A stretch of DNA of 64,000 nt. It comes from Pedobacter ginsengisoli (GTDB lineage Bacteria > Bacteroidota > Bacteroidia > Sphingobacteriales > Sphingobacteriaceae). Under the pieces are notes generated by a model, which did no database searches, had not been told where the DNA came from, and saw nothing but the letters and a program-made list of their open reading frames with translations. Shown here one piece after another: positions 1 through 9,100 of the stretch. Both the position numbers and the translations under genes were made by a program. Position 1 is the stretch's first letter. Each line of letters starts with the position of its first letter. The stretch is from positions 992,001 through 1,056,000 of the forward strand of contig NZ_JASSYX010000002.1 of the NCBI RefSeq assembly GCF_030244015.1. Direction: 5' to 3'.

Positions 1-1
1 A

Positions 2-2020
2 GCAAGTCCACTAACTCCAGGGAGTACAGCAATGGAAATTCTATCAAGAGTTCCTGGTGTAACCCTGGATAATGAAGGCAATGTGAGCTTAAGAGGTAAA
101 CCCGGTGTTAGCCTCATGATTGACGATAAGTTGACATATTTGTCATCAGCGCAACTAGCAAATCTCCTCCGTGCTACATCTGGAAATACCATCCAGACGA
201 TAGAAATAATCTCAAATCCATCATCGAAATACGATGCCAGTGGTACAGGAGGTATCATTAACATTAAATTGAAGAAAAATACCAGCTTTGGAACCAATGG
301 CACTCTGACGCTTGGTGGTGGCCTAGGTAAATACCATAAGTCTGACGCAGGTATAGCACTCAATCACCGAAGCAAATCTCTTAATATCTATGGTAATTAT
401 AATTACACCTATAATAAACAATACGAAAACCTATTTCTTACCCGAAGTACTAGAGCTGCCACTGAAATAACGTATTATGATCAAAAGGCCAGAGACGCAT
501 TTTCACGGAAGAACAATAATTACAAAACTGGTATTGATTATTTTATCAATGAGAACAATACAATTGGTTTTATGTTGAATGGCTACGTGAATAACTATGA
601 TGGAACCAACAAAATCAAGACAACTATTGGCACTCAGCGCGGAAAAATCGATTCTACTGTACTTGGCCGGAACTCATCTGTGAGTCAGTATGAAAGCCAG
701 ACTTATAGCCTGAATTATAAATCTGTACTGGATACTTTAGGACAAGAGTTAAACGTTGATCTGGACCTTTCCCAGGTCCACAATATGGAAAATGCACATT
801 ACAACAATGACTTTTACAAAGCCCGGGGACTTTTGTACGGATCACCTCTTATATTTCGAAACTTAACGCCTTCAAAAATCAAGATAGCAGCAGGAAAGTT
901 AGATTATACCCTTCCTTTACCAAACAAGATGAAAGTTGAAACAGGGATTAAAAGCAGTTATGTGAACACAGATAACGATTTCCGGTCAGAACAACAGGCA
1001 GACGAGGGCTGGAAGAATAATGAAAGCCTAAGCAATCGGTTTTCCTACAAAGAAGGCGTTAACGCTGCCTATGTTAATCTTCACAAAGACTTCAATTCAA
1101 CTGCTCTTCAGGTAGGATTGCGTACGGAGCTTACACATTCGGAGGGTAAATCTATAACCCTTCAAGATGAGGTAGTACGTAATTATATAGACTTTTTCCC
1201 CAGCTTATCAGTGAATCAGACCCTGTCTAAAGATCACATAATTGCTTTTTCTTATAGTCGCAGAATTGACCGGCCAGACTACCAATCGCTCAATCCCTTT
1301 ATTTATTACGTTGATTTATACACGCTGTCACAGGGAAATCCTGCACTAAGACCACAATATGCCAATTCATTTGAGATTAACTATGGCCGTAAAAAACTCA
1401 ATATCTCGTTTGGTTATATAAGGACCAAAGATGTAATAACCACAACATTATTAACAGACACAATCAAAAAGACCATGCTACTATACGAGCAAAATTTAGC
1501 TTACAGACGTACTTTCAGTGCGACCATTAGCAGACCAGTTAACCTAACTGACTGGTGGAGCACAGATAACGACATTACACTTTATAATAGCCGTTTTGCC
1601 AGCCCTGAACTAATGGGTATGCCATTTAAGAACGAAAAAACAACCCTTGAACTTAATACAATCCACACATTTAAATTCAGTTCTACATTAAATGCAGAAT
1701 TATCTGCAAATTATACTTCAAGCCAGGTCTATGGAACATATATAGCGAAGCCAATATATGGTTTAGATTTTGGGGTCAATAAGTCCTTTGCAAGAGAAAG
1801 AGCAAATATCAAACTAGGTATAAACGATCTTTTTGATCAAAGACAAATTAAGATTAGGAGCGCAATTCCTTCTCAGGATTATCAGCTCAATCAGAAACAA
1901 GAAAGTAGAGTTTTCAGGCTAACATTTACATACAATTTTGGCAGCAATACCATTAAGGCAATCAGGGACCGTTCAAATAGCTCTACGTCTGAACAAGGCA
2001 GGGTAAAATCCGGAAATTAA
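2..2020 (+). CDS. Outer membrane beta-barrel protein (TonB-receptor-like), 5' truncated by window
   Basis: The reading frame is open from the first bases, so the amino terminus lies outside the window; the ATG at 32 is internal. The start of the visible part is the end of a plug domain (NVSLRGKPGVSLMID, then SSKYDASGTGGIINIKLKK). The rest, about 600 residues, is a beta-barrel rich in aromatic residues, with the FRLTFTYNFG type of strand near the carboxy end that is usual for the OMP_b-brl_3 family of Bacteroidota. These are outer membrane proteins related to TonB-dependent receptors, but their substrates are mostly unknown. No partner gene follows directly. A homologue of the same family ends the window at 62370-64000. 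Confidence 0.85.
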   Translation, partial: ASPLTPGSTAMEILSRVPGVTLDNEGNVSLRGKPGVSLMIDDKLTYLSSAQLANLLRATSGNTIQTIEIISNPSSKYDASGTGGIINIKLKKNTSFGTNGTLTLGGGLGKYHKSDAGIALNHRSKSLNIYGNYNYTYNKQYENLFLTRSTRAATEITYYDQKARDAFSRKNNNYKTGIDYFINENNTIGFMLNGYVNNYDGTNKIKTTIGTQRGKIDSTVLGRNSSVSQYESQTYSLNYKSVLDTLGQELNVDLDLSQVHNMENAHYNNDFYKARGLLYGSPLIFRNLTPSKIKIAAGKLDYTLPLPNKMKVETGIKSSYVNTDNDFRSEQQADEGWKNNESLSNRFSYKEGVNAAYVNLHKDFNSTALQVGLRTELTHSEGKSITLQDEVVRNYIDFFPSLSVNQTLSKDHIIAFSYSRRIDRPDYQSLNPFIYYVDLYTLSQGNPALRPQYANSFEINYGRKKLNISFGYIRTKDVITTTLLTDTIKKTMLLYEQNLAYRRTFSATISRPVNLTDWWSTDNDITLYNSRFASPELMGMPFKNEKTTLELNTIHTFKFSSTLNAELSANYTSSQVYGTYIAKPIYGLDFGVNKSFARERANIKLGINDLFDQRQIKIRSAIPSQDYQLNQKQESRVFRLTFTYNFGSNTIKAIRDRSNSSTSEQGRVKSGN

Positions 2021-2161
2021 AACATCTTCATCGGATAGGTAATCGTTTTGAAAAACCTTGTTTCAGACGTTACTGGCGTCCCATGCAGATACAGCTAATA
2101 AAATACCTCTGATTTTTCATTTCATCCCTATTACCGATACGGTTTAAATTATATTTACATC

Positions 2162-2581
2162 GTGAGATTTATAAGAATTGCATCAACGAATTGGATTCAT
2201 TTATTAGGATTCTATATAACGACTTACTTATATGGGTTGTTTGCAAAACTGATCGGGTTTGAAGATACCTATGATGATTGGTTCGTGACCATCTTCTACA
2301 ATCTGATTGGTATAATATTCTTGCTGTTGACCTACGGCCTTATGATTGTAATTAGTTTCTATCTTGTGATTCTGTGCCTTGATTTACTGTTATTCCAGTT
2401 TAAAAAACTCAGACTGCTGCATATTGTAATCATGGAATGGGCTATAATAATACCTCCATTTATATACTGGGCGTTCGCGGAAGATTATTGGCTCTGGCTA
2501 GCACTAATTGGATCTTTACTAACAACGCAGTTGCTACGAAGAAAGGTATTGATGAAAAAGTATCCACAACTCTTACCATAA
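2162..2581 (+). CDS. Small integral membrane protein, unknown function
   Basis: The reading frame codes for 139 residues and starts at GTG 2162, since no ATG is available before the first hydrophobic stretch. About four membrane segments can be seen (residues roughly 11-31, 41-75, 88-105 and 108-122), and the protein ends in a basic tail. I recognise no family motif. The gene stands alone, 140 bases after the preceding barrel gene and facing a DUF6266 gene. The long open frame with consistent hydrophobic periodicity argues that it is real, but no function can be assigned. Confidence 0.55.
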   Translation: MRFIRIASTNWIHLLGFYITTYLYGLFAKLIGFEDTYDDWFVTIFYNLIGIIFLLLTYGLMIVISFYLVILCLDLLLFQFKKLRLLHIVIMEWAIIIPPFIYWAFAEDYWLWLALIGSLLTTQLLRRKVLMKKYPQLLP

Positions 2582-2807
2582 CGATAAATAAATAAAAGCC
2601 ATCCCTGCCGGGTGTATCTGATAAGGGAGTTAAGTATTCATTAGACGCTACTTTTACTATGATTGATTAATTATCGCACAAAGTTAAGCTTGTATACATT
2701 GAAGACCCAACGACAAGTAAATTCAGGACTGGACAGACCAGCTAATTGATTGAGCAATGCAATTACTCTTTTTTCTGATAAATGCTTTATATTCATTAAT
2801 TTATAAG

Positions 2808-3446
2808 TTAGTTTGTTAGTAATAAACCCCCATAAACACTCTCCCCGGTCAGCTTCCCATTTTCATTGTTAAAATTCATATAACAATGCAGCTCGTCACC
2901 AGCAAAATCAGCGGGGATCTCAAACTGATAAGCCAGATCCTTTCTCAGCGCCCCATTCTGCCGGATCAGTAACCTATTCTTATCAGCGTTGTAAATCACA
3001 AAAGTAGCCCGGTCGGTTATCCTGCCAAACTGGGTTTGCGCTACCGGCACCCAGCTAAAGCCAATAGCGCCAGGCACAGCCGCAATGTGCAGACAGCAGG
3101 GCTTGCAAACGTTGCCTTTGCTGTATACTATTTTCGGATAATCGATCTGGTATTGCCCATTGACCAGTATAAAAGCAGTCTTATAGTTGAATTTGAATGC
3201 CGCGTTAAAAGGGCTGTTTCTTTTGGTAAAGTCTTTAAAGCCGACGGCGATTAAGGGATTTAAGAGGCTGAGAAAACTGATCAGTAAGCCAAACCTATGG
3301 TTTTCAACAAGTTGAATTTGAGTAGCAGGAGTGAGGCTCGGGTGGTACAAGGCCGTTACTACATTTTTGCCTTTGACCCTTCTGCCGATGACCGGGCCGG
3401 TCTTGTTGGAAAAACCACCAAATATTCCAGAATTTAATATGCCCAT
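2808..3446 (-). CDS. DUF6266 family protein (copy 1)
   Basis: This 212-residue protein belongs to the DUF6266 family, which is multicopy in Pedobacter-type genomes and has no known function. Family marks are the glycine-rich start (GIFGGFSNKTGPVIG), a central GFKDFTKRNSPFNAAFKFNYK segment of which the NAAF and NYK parts recur, the IDYPKIVYSKG motif and the closing SVYGG. It has no signal peptide or membrane segment. Copies 2 and 3 lie at 19592-20239 and 20578-21213; copy 1 is clearly closer to copy 2 in sequence. Its upstream region carries the same operator and promoter layout as copy 2, so the two are probably co-regulated although 16 kb apart. Confidence 0.85.
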   Translation of the reverse strand: MGILNSGIFGGFSNKTGPVIGRRVKGKNVVTALYHPSLTPATQIQLVENHRFGLLISFLSLLNPLIAVGFKDFTKRNSPFNAAFKFNYKTAFILVNGQYQIDYPKIVYSKGNVCKPCCLHIAAVPGAIGFSWVPVAQTQFGRITDRATFVIYNADKNRLLIRQNGALRKDLAYQFEIPADFAGDELHCYMNFNNENGKLTGESVYGGLLLTN

Positions 3447-3466
3447 AATGCTATTGTTTTACAGAT

Positions 3467-3511
3467 CAAAGCTAAAGGAGTTCAAATAAATAAATTGCGA
3501 CATTTGTCTGC
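3467..3511 (-). promoter_or_regulatory. DUF6266 copy 1 promoter with GACA-NN-TGTC operator
   Basis: Read on the minus strand, a TAGCTTTG box (3467-3474) matches the Bacteroidota -7 consensus TAnnTTTG. Exactly 24 bases upstream is the inverted repeat GACAAATGTC (3499-3508). The 45-base block aligns without gaps to 19431-19475 in front of DUF6266 copy 2, sharing GCAGnCAAATGTCGCA and most of the next eight bases. No good -33 TTTG is present, which would fit an activator-dependent promoter. Crp-like binding is an inference. Confidence 0.55.
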
Positions 3512-4108
3512 TATTTTCGATTATAATAACTTTTCGAGCAAAGGTTAAAACTGGGTTTAAAGCAGTGATAAAGTCCTTTTAAAGCTCATGGTTGATAGGC
3601 CCTTTATAAGACCTTGTTTAGTGGCTTGTTAAGGGTTGATAGGTCCACGGACGAAGCAACCCTTAAGGGAGGGCTAAGCAAGGGCCTGGAAGGTATGGAG
3701 TTTCAGTGGTGTTATAGTGGGGTTCAATTTTTTTAACCCGCTATTATCATGTAGTCCTTCTTGCTCATCTTCCGTAACTTCAAACGCAAAAGTACCTTTT
3801 GTATTAATGTTTTGGGACTTGATCATTTTATTCGAGGGCTGGAATATCAGCGGCTATTTCGAAGTGGTATTTGTCCTTAAGATTATTAGGTATGCTATAA
3901 GCTTATCAAAGTGGATATTCCGCTGCATTTTGCCGAAATTTTCATATAGAGGAACGGAATAAATTTGACCATGCAGAATAAATAAATATTTTCCTCGATA
4001 CCAACATAGACCCACTCATCCACCAGAACAATAATTCGTTGATTTATATATATTAAAGATAGCATTGTACCAAATAATACTATTAACTTGGTATTAGGGG
4101 AGAAATTT
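3512..4108. other. Gene-free region upstream of the sigma factor
   Basis: I find no convincing gene in this stretch. It holds an inverted repeat (3629-3666, listed separately), a repeated GGTTGATAGG (about 3588 and 3634), and a TAAATTTG box at 3960-3967 that could be the -7 element for the sigma factor gene, though no TTTG lies at the right distance upstream of it. A possible 50-codon minus-strand frame (3674-3826) has no recognisable features. Confidence 0.4.
3629..3666. repeat. Perfect 10-bp inverted repeat, 18-base spacer
   Basis: The arms TTAAGGGTTG (3629-3638) and CAACCCTTAA (3657-3666) are perfect complements. Neither side has a T-tract, so it does not look like an intrinsic terminator. 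It could be a regulator site or a fragment of a dispersed repeat. Confidence 0.5.
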
Positions 4109-4681
4109 ATGGACGTCTATCTTACATACTCAGATCAGGAACTAACATCGTTATTGCGGAGGGGTGATGGTCGTGCTTATCGTGTACTTTACAGTAAATA
4201 CTGGGAACAGACATATAATAATGTTTATAAGCGCTTGAGGAATCACGATCAATCGGAAGACATCACTCAAGACATTTTTTTACAGCTATGGCTGAAACGA
4301 GAGGAGGTAGCGATAGTGAACCTAGGTGCATATTTATATATTGCAGCCCGGAATAGTGTATTTCGATCAATGGAAAAACAGGCCCAATTTATTCCAATTG
4401 CTGATTTACTGAATGACTTTGAGAGCGTTCATGATCATGCAGATAGCAAGATACTTACCGTTGAGTTTATGCGTGCTTACGAAGCGCTGGTCAATGCCCT
4501 TCCAGAAGGGCAGCAAACTATTTTCAGAATGCGTTTTAATGAAGATCTTAGTCCGGATGAAATAGCAATCAAACTAGGCTTATCACCAAAAACAGTTCGC
4601 AACCAGCTCGGTAAAGCTATTTCCACATTGCGAACATCTATGACCATGCTGGTGGCTATTCTGACCTTTTTGCAAAAATAA
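4109..4681 (+). CDS. ECF RNA polymerase sigma factor, FecI-like
   Basis: This is an extracytoplasmic-function sigma-70 factor of the Bacteroidota FecI-like group. It would direct RNA polymerase to the promoter of the downstream glycan-utilisation genes once released by its FecR partner. The region-2 signature (SEDITQDIFLQLWLKRE) lies near residues 51-67, and the region-4 helix-turn-helix (SPDEIAIKLGLSPKTVRNQL) near 150-169. I place the start at ATG 4109 because AGGGGAG lies six bases upstream; an in-frame TTG at 4088 is less likely. It is followed after 66 bases by fecR. The product is 190 residues, normal for the family. Confidence 0.92.
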   Translation: MDVYLTYSDQELTSLLRRGDGRAYRVLYSKYWEQTYNNVYKRLRNHDQSEDITQDIFLQLWLKREEVAIVNLGAYLYIAARNSVFRSMEKQAQFIPIADLLNDFESVHDHADSKILTVEFMRAYEALVNALPEGQQTIFRMRFNEDLSPDEIAIKLGLSPKTVRNQLGKAISTLRTSMTMLVAILTFLQK

Positions 4682-4747
4682 TTTCGATTTCCATGGGCGG
4701 ATTTTGAATTATTTGTACATGTATATAAACTACTTGTATTTTATATC

Positions 4748-5896
4748 ATGATAGAGACAAAACAATTCCTTGAAATTTTAAAAAGTCATCGGCTTGGCAA
4801 GGCTACGAAGGAGGAACTAGAATTTCTATATGCTTATTATAATTTGTTTAGCATAGCCCCAGACGTGTTAGATGAAATGTCAGTCCGTGAAAAGGAAATG
4901 ATCAGGGATCGGATAGAAGCCAGGTTACTGGATGATATCGGCATGTCGCGTAAGAAAGCAAGTACTTTCCCACTTTGGAAGCGTTTATTAGGCGCTGCTG
5001 CAGTAACTTCCATGACTCTCGGTCTTTGGTTCTATTATACCTCTGATAAACATCTCACAAATGAGCCTAAGAAAAGTGCAAAATATGCGAATGACGTTGC
5101 TCCTGGTAAGATGGGCGCAACGCTGACCCTTTCCGATGGTAGGCAGATAAAGTTATCAGACGCAAAGAATGGAGAGTTGGCAAATCAATCTGGTGTTATC
5201 GTCTCGAAGGCGGCCGATGGACAAATAATCTACCATATGATGCCTTCGGCGACAGGCGGTCAATCCAATACCCTTTCGACAGCCAAGGGCGAAACTTATC
5301 AGGTTAAGTTACCAGACGGATCTACTGTTTGGTTAAACGCCGTTTCAAGTTTAACATATCCGGCGAGCTTTAACAATCTCAGTGAACGCCGGGTAAAACT
5401 AACCGGGGAAGCCTATCTGAAAGTGGCAAAGGACAAAAGTCATCCGTTTATTGTTGAAACCGGCAAACAGGAAGTGGAGGTTTTAGGAACTGAGTTTAAT
5501 ATAAACAGCTATACCAATGAACACGCTATAGCTACAACGCTTATAGAAGGATCGGTAAAAGTCAGAGCTGGCGGAAACCAGCAGGTGATTAAACCAGGCG
5601 AGCAAGTTCAAAACCGTGAATCAGAATTGAGAGTAACAAATGTCAATATTGCAACAGTTGTTGATTGGAAGGAGGGTGAATTCAATCTTGATGGCCTACC
5701 GTTCCGATTGGCAATGAGAAAACTCGCCAGATGGTATAATGTAGAAGTGATTTACGACGCATCTGTGCCAGACAACATAATATCTGGTGGATGGATCTCA
5801 AGGAATACACAGCTGTCAACAATTTTGGATGGGATTGAAAAGTTGGGCTTGGTAAAATTCAGGCTTAAAGATAGAATTGTATATGTAACAAAGTAG
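4748..5896 (+). CDS. FecR family anti-sigma factor
   Basis: This 382-residue protein is an inner membrane anti-sigma factor. It has a short cytoplasmic domain that would bind the sigma factor encoded just upstream, one membrane span (about residues 79-98, LLGAAAVTSMTLGLWFYY), and a periplasmic FecR domain (about 180-275; VWLNAVSSLTYPASF, GEAYLKV, HPFIVETGKQEVEVLGTEFN is typical). The carboxy end carries a DUF4974/STN-like domain (about 310-380). Known systems use a periplasmic contact between this end and the STN domain of the cognate SusC to signal substrate arrival. The next gene is exactly such a SusC, 299 bases downstream. Confidence 0.93.
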   Translation: MIETKQFLEILKSHRLGKATKEELEFLYAYYNLFSIAPDVLDEMSVREKEMIRDRIEARLLDDIGMSRKKASTFPLWKRLLGAAAVTSMTLGLWFYYTSDKHLTNEPKKSAKYANDVAPGKMGATLTLSDGRQIKLSDAKNGELANQSGVIVSKAADGQIIYHMMPSATGGQSNTLSTAKGETYQVKLPDGSTVWLNAVSSLTYPASFNNLSERRVKLTGEAYLKVAKDKSHPFIVETGKQEVEVLGTEFNINSYTNEHAIATTLIEGSVKVRAGGNQQVIKPGEQVQNRESELRVTNVNIATVVDWKEGEFNLDGLPFRLAMRKLARWYNVEVIYDASVPDNIISGGWISRNTQLSTILDGIEKLGLVKFRLKDRIVYVTK

Positions 5897-5982
5897 ACCA
5901 GATAGGTCTTATCACAAATGTAACCAATATAAATCAGAACAATTAAAATGCGAGTATATGAATAGACCTTAAAGGAAGAAGT

Positions 5983-6027
5983 ATAATAAAAAGCAAAGCA
6001 TCCCCGACCAGGTCAGGAATGCTTTGC
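5983..6027 (-). terminator. Minus-strand intrinsic terminator in the fecR-susC gap
   Basis: The perfect 9-bp arms GCAAAGCAT (5993-6001) and ATGCTTTGC (6019-6027) enclose a 17-base loop. Read on the minus strand the stem is followed by TTTTTATTAT. No annotated minus-strand gene needs it, which points to the small RNA predicted just upstream. Confidence 0.65.
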
Positions 6028-6110
6028 GTCTGGACCAGATTAAACGTATAAATTTTAACCGCAGGTACCCTAGATTTCGACAGCCAGAGGTAACCTGATT
6101 GAACCAAACT
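5985..6110 (-). ncRNA. Predicted cis-antisense small RNA in the susC leader
   Basis: A well-formed promoter (6116-6146) and an intrinsic terminator (5983-6027) on the minus strand define a transcript of about 125 bases, running opposite to the leader of the susC gene that starts at 6196. No sensible protein is encoded. In Bacteroides, antisense small RNAs of the DonS type lie at the same place in sigma/anti-sigma-controlled host-glycan loci and repress susC expression. Position and architecture agree here, but the sequence relationship to those RNAs cannot be judged, and the start site is estimated from the promoter only. Confidence 0.5.
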
Positions 6111-6115
6111 AAACG

Positions 6116-6146
6116 CAAACTTAGCAACAATTGACGTAAAAAGCAA
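6116..6146 (-). promoter_or_regulatory. Minus-strand promoter for the leader small RNA
   Basis: On the minus strand TTG (6146-6144) is separated by 20 bases from TAAGTTTG (6123-6116). This matches the primary sigma promoter of Bacteroidota (TTG/TTTG, 19-21 bases, TAnnTTTG) in both elements and spacing. It points away from susC and towards the terminator at 5983-6027. Confidence 0.55.
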
Positions 6147-6195
6147 TTGCGCGGTCTCTTGTCGGCCTGTAGACGCGTTTATAAACCACGACAAA

Positions 6196-9100
6196 ATGTA
6201 TCATTACTACACCAAAAAACCAGGCATACCAAAAGCGGTATTCCATAAAATATGGCTAATTATGCGATTAACCACCGTATTGCTAATAGCATCCCTGATT
6301 CAGGTCAGCGCAGCATCGTTTGGCCAAAAGATAACTTTGAACCAGCAGAATGTCCCGCTGAAAACTTTGTTAAAAGAAATCCGAAAGCAAAGCGGCTATA
6401 ACTTTTTGTTTGATGGCCGTGCAGTAACCCCCGATTTAAAGGCCAGCATCAGGGTTTCGAACGCTTCGATTGATGAAGCCCTAAGAAATGTACTTGTCAA
6501 GCTTCCGTTTGAGTATGAAATTCAAAGCACAACAGTACTAATAAAAAGAAAAACGGTTACTTTCCCTGAAGAGCTGTCACGGCAACCTGTTCCTCCTCTT
6601 ACAATTACCGGCCGAATAACAAATGAAAACGGAGAACCGCTGGTGGGCGCTACAATCAGAGTCAAAAACGGAGTCTCAGGTACTTCGTCCGGGGCTGGCG
6701 GCAATTTTAACATACAGTTGCCTGAAGCAGGAGGCACGCTTGTGGTTTCATTTGTCGGACATCAATCAGAAGAGATTACCATTTCAAAGTCTGGAAATTA
6801 TATTATATCTCTAAGGACTTCGGTAAATACCGCAGAGGAAATAGTAGTAGTCGGCTATGGGGTCAGGAGTAAATCGTCGTTAACGGGCAGTGTAGTCAGT
6901 GTGGATACCAGGACTTTTGCAGACCTGCCGGTTGTCAACCCATACCAGGCTATGCAAGGCAGAACTCCCGGCTTAAGGATTACCCAGTCTTCTGGTCAGC
7001 CTGGAAGTGAAGGAATAAACTTGAACATTCGGGGTCCTAACTCGTTTGCCACCAGCAACTCTCCTTTGGTCATTGTAGACGGTATCGTAGGAAGTTTGAC
7101 AGATCTTGATCCGAGCTTTATTCAAACGATCACTGTATTGAAAGACGCTTCTTCTGCGGCAATTTACGGTGCCAGGGCTGCAAACGGCGTTATACTCGTT
7201 ACCACAAAAAAAGGTACTGGCAGTCCCGGCCTGAAAGTAGAATATACCGGAAAGTATATTAATCAAAGTAAGACAAACTGGCCCGACCGTATATGGAATT
7301 CTGTAGAATATATGGAGATGCTGAACCTGGCTATTAAAAACGGTGGTGGCGGTAACGGTCAAATAACCTATCCTGACAGCATCATCAATAAATACAGAAT
7401 ACCCAGTGAATTATACCCTGATTTCAATCATGAGGAGTTCATGATGAAGAACGTGAACATAGGTGCTCACAATCTATCCATCAGTGGCAAAACCGATAAC
7501 ACAACTTATCGTGCTGCACTGGGGGCATGGAACCAGGATGGGATTGTGAAGGGCTTTGAGTATAAAAAATATAACGCAATGTTTAACATGGACTCAAAAC
7601 TCAATGAAAAATTTAAATTCGGAATAACGATCAATGGAATCCTCGACAAGCGCAAGGAATCAGCCTTTGGGAGTTCTGATATGATATTGTCCATTCTGTC
7701 GCAAATGCCTACTTATAAACCTTATGTAGCAGATGGATCGGGCAAATATAGTTTCAGAGGCTGGGCACAGGGCAACATCGAGTATCCTGGAAAATCCCCC
7801 ATTGGTGTATCAGAAAACGGCGGACTATGGAGAGACGGCAACCGGTTGCAAACAACCGCATATACAGAATATGAGATCATAAAAGGTCTTACATGGCTTA
7901 CCAAAGCAGGGCTGCGCTATAGCTCTGCCGATTCGAAAGCCCAGATGCCGCTCATTCCGGTGTACAATTATTTCACCTCTCAGTTTGAACAAAATGCGGA
8001 CAACAGAGGGACAATCGATCTGACACAGCAAAACACGCAGTCACTATACAAAACTTTATATTCTACCTTAAACTACCGTTTGTCAGTAGCTCAGGATCAC
8101 ATTTTTGATGTCCTGGCAGGTGTTAGTCAGGAAGATCTGACAGATAAAAGCATCGAAGGATTCCGGAGAGGATATGCATCACCATTACTAGATGTGCTGT
8201 CAGCAGGACCTACTTTGGGTCAGACCAATGCTGCAGGACTAAATGAATACAGGCTACGCTCATTTTTCGGGAGGTTAAACTATAGTTACAAGAATAAATA
8301 CTTGCTGGAGAGTGTGATTAGAGCTGATGGCAGCAGCAGATTTGTTGATGGGCACAACTATGGCACCTTTCCATCCTTGTCAGCGGGTTGGAGGATCTCT
8401 GAAGAGACCTTTATGAGAAAGCACCTCGCTTTCCTGAGTAATCTAAAGGTAAGTGCCTCGTATGGTGAGCTTGGAAATGATGCGATTCAATTTGAAAATA
8501 ATACGATTGCAAATTATCCTTATCAATCGACACTGAATTTAGGAGCTAATTATTTTTTTGACAGCTTTTATCCAGGTGTTTCCAGATCAGCACTGGCCAA
8601 TAGGTTGATTATGTGGGAGGCCACCAAAGCCTACAATCTCAAAGTTGATTTCGATTTTGTCAGAAGTCTGCTTTATGGCAGTTTCGAAGTTTACAATAAG
8701 AAAACGGAAGGGATTTTAAGAATATCTCAGCTTCCAGGCTATGCTGGCTTAGGAGCTCCTTTTGTGAATGAAGGAATCGTTCAAAACAAAGGTTATGAGG
8801 TCGCTCTTGGTCACAGAGGTGAAAGCAGGGGGCTAATATATTCAATAGACCTAAATCTTGCCAGTTTTAAAAATAAGCTGGTAAAGTTCGGCGCACCGGT
8901 TATAGGAACAAACCTCATGAAGGAAGGGGTTGAGATGAACAGGTATTTCATGTACCAGGCAGATGGCATATATCAGAATCAGGACGAAGTGGATAATGGA
9001 CCGACACCCCGCTGGCCTTCTGTCCCTGGCGATGTTAGAATGAAGGACATAAATCAGGATGGCAAAATCACTCCTGACGATAGAGTAGAAGTTTCAGGAG

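Noticed and set aside
3674..3826. A 50-codon minus-strand frame between DUF6266 copy 1 and the sigma factor
   Set aside because: No family features, overlaps the inverted-repeat region, and no promoter or conserved start; kept only as a note.
3717..3962. An 81-codon plus-strand frame
   Set aside because: Non-ATG start, no domain or codon pattern of a gene; likely accidental.
5943..6194. An 83-codon minus-strand frame across the small RNA region
   Set aside because: It crosses the predicted promoter and terminator of the small RNA and has no protein features.
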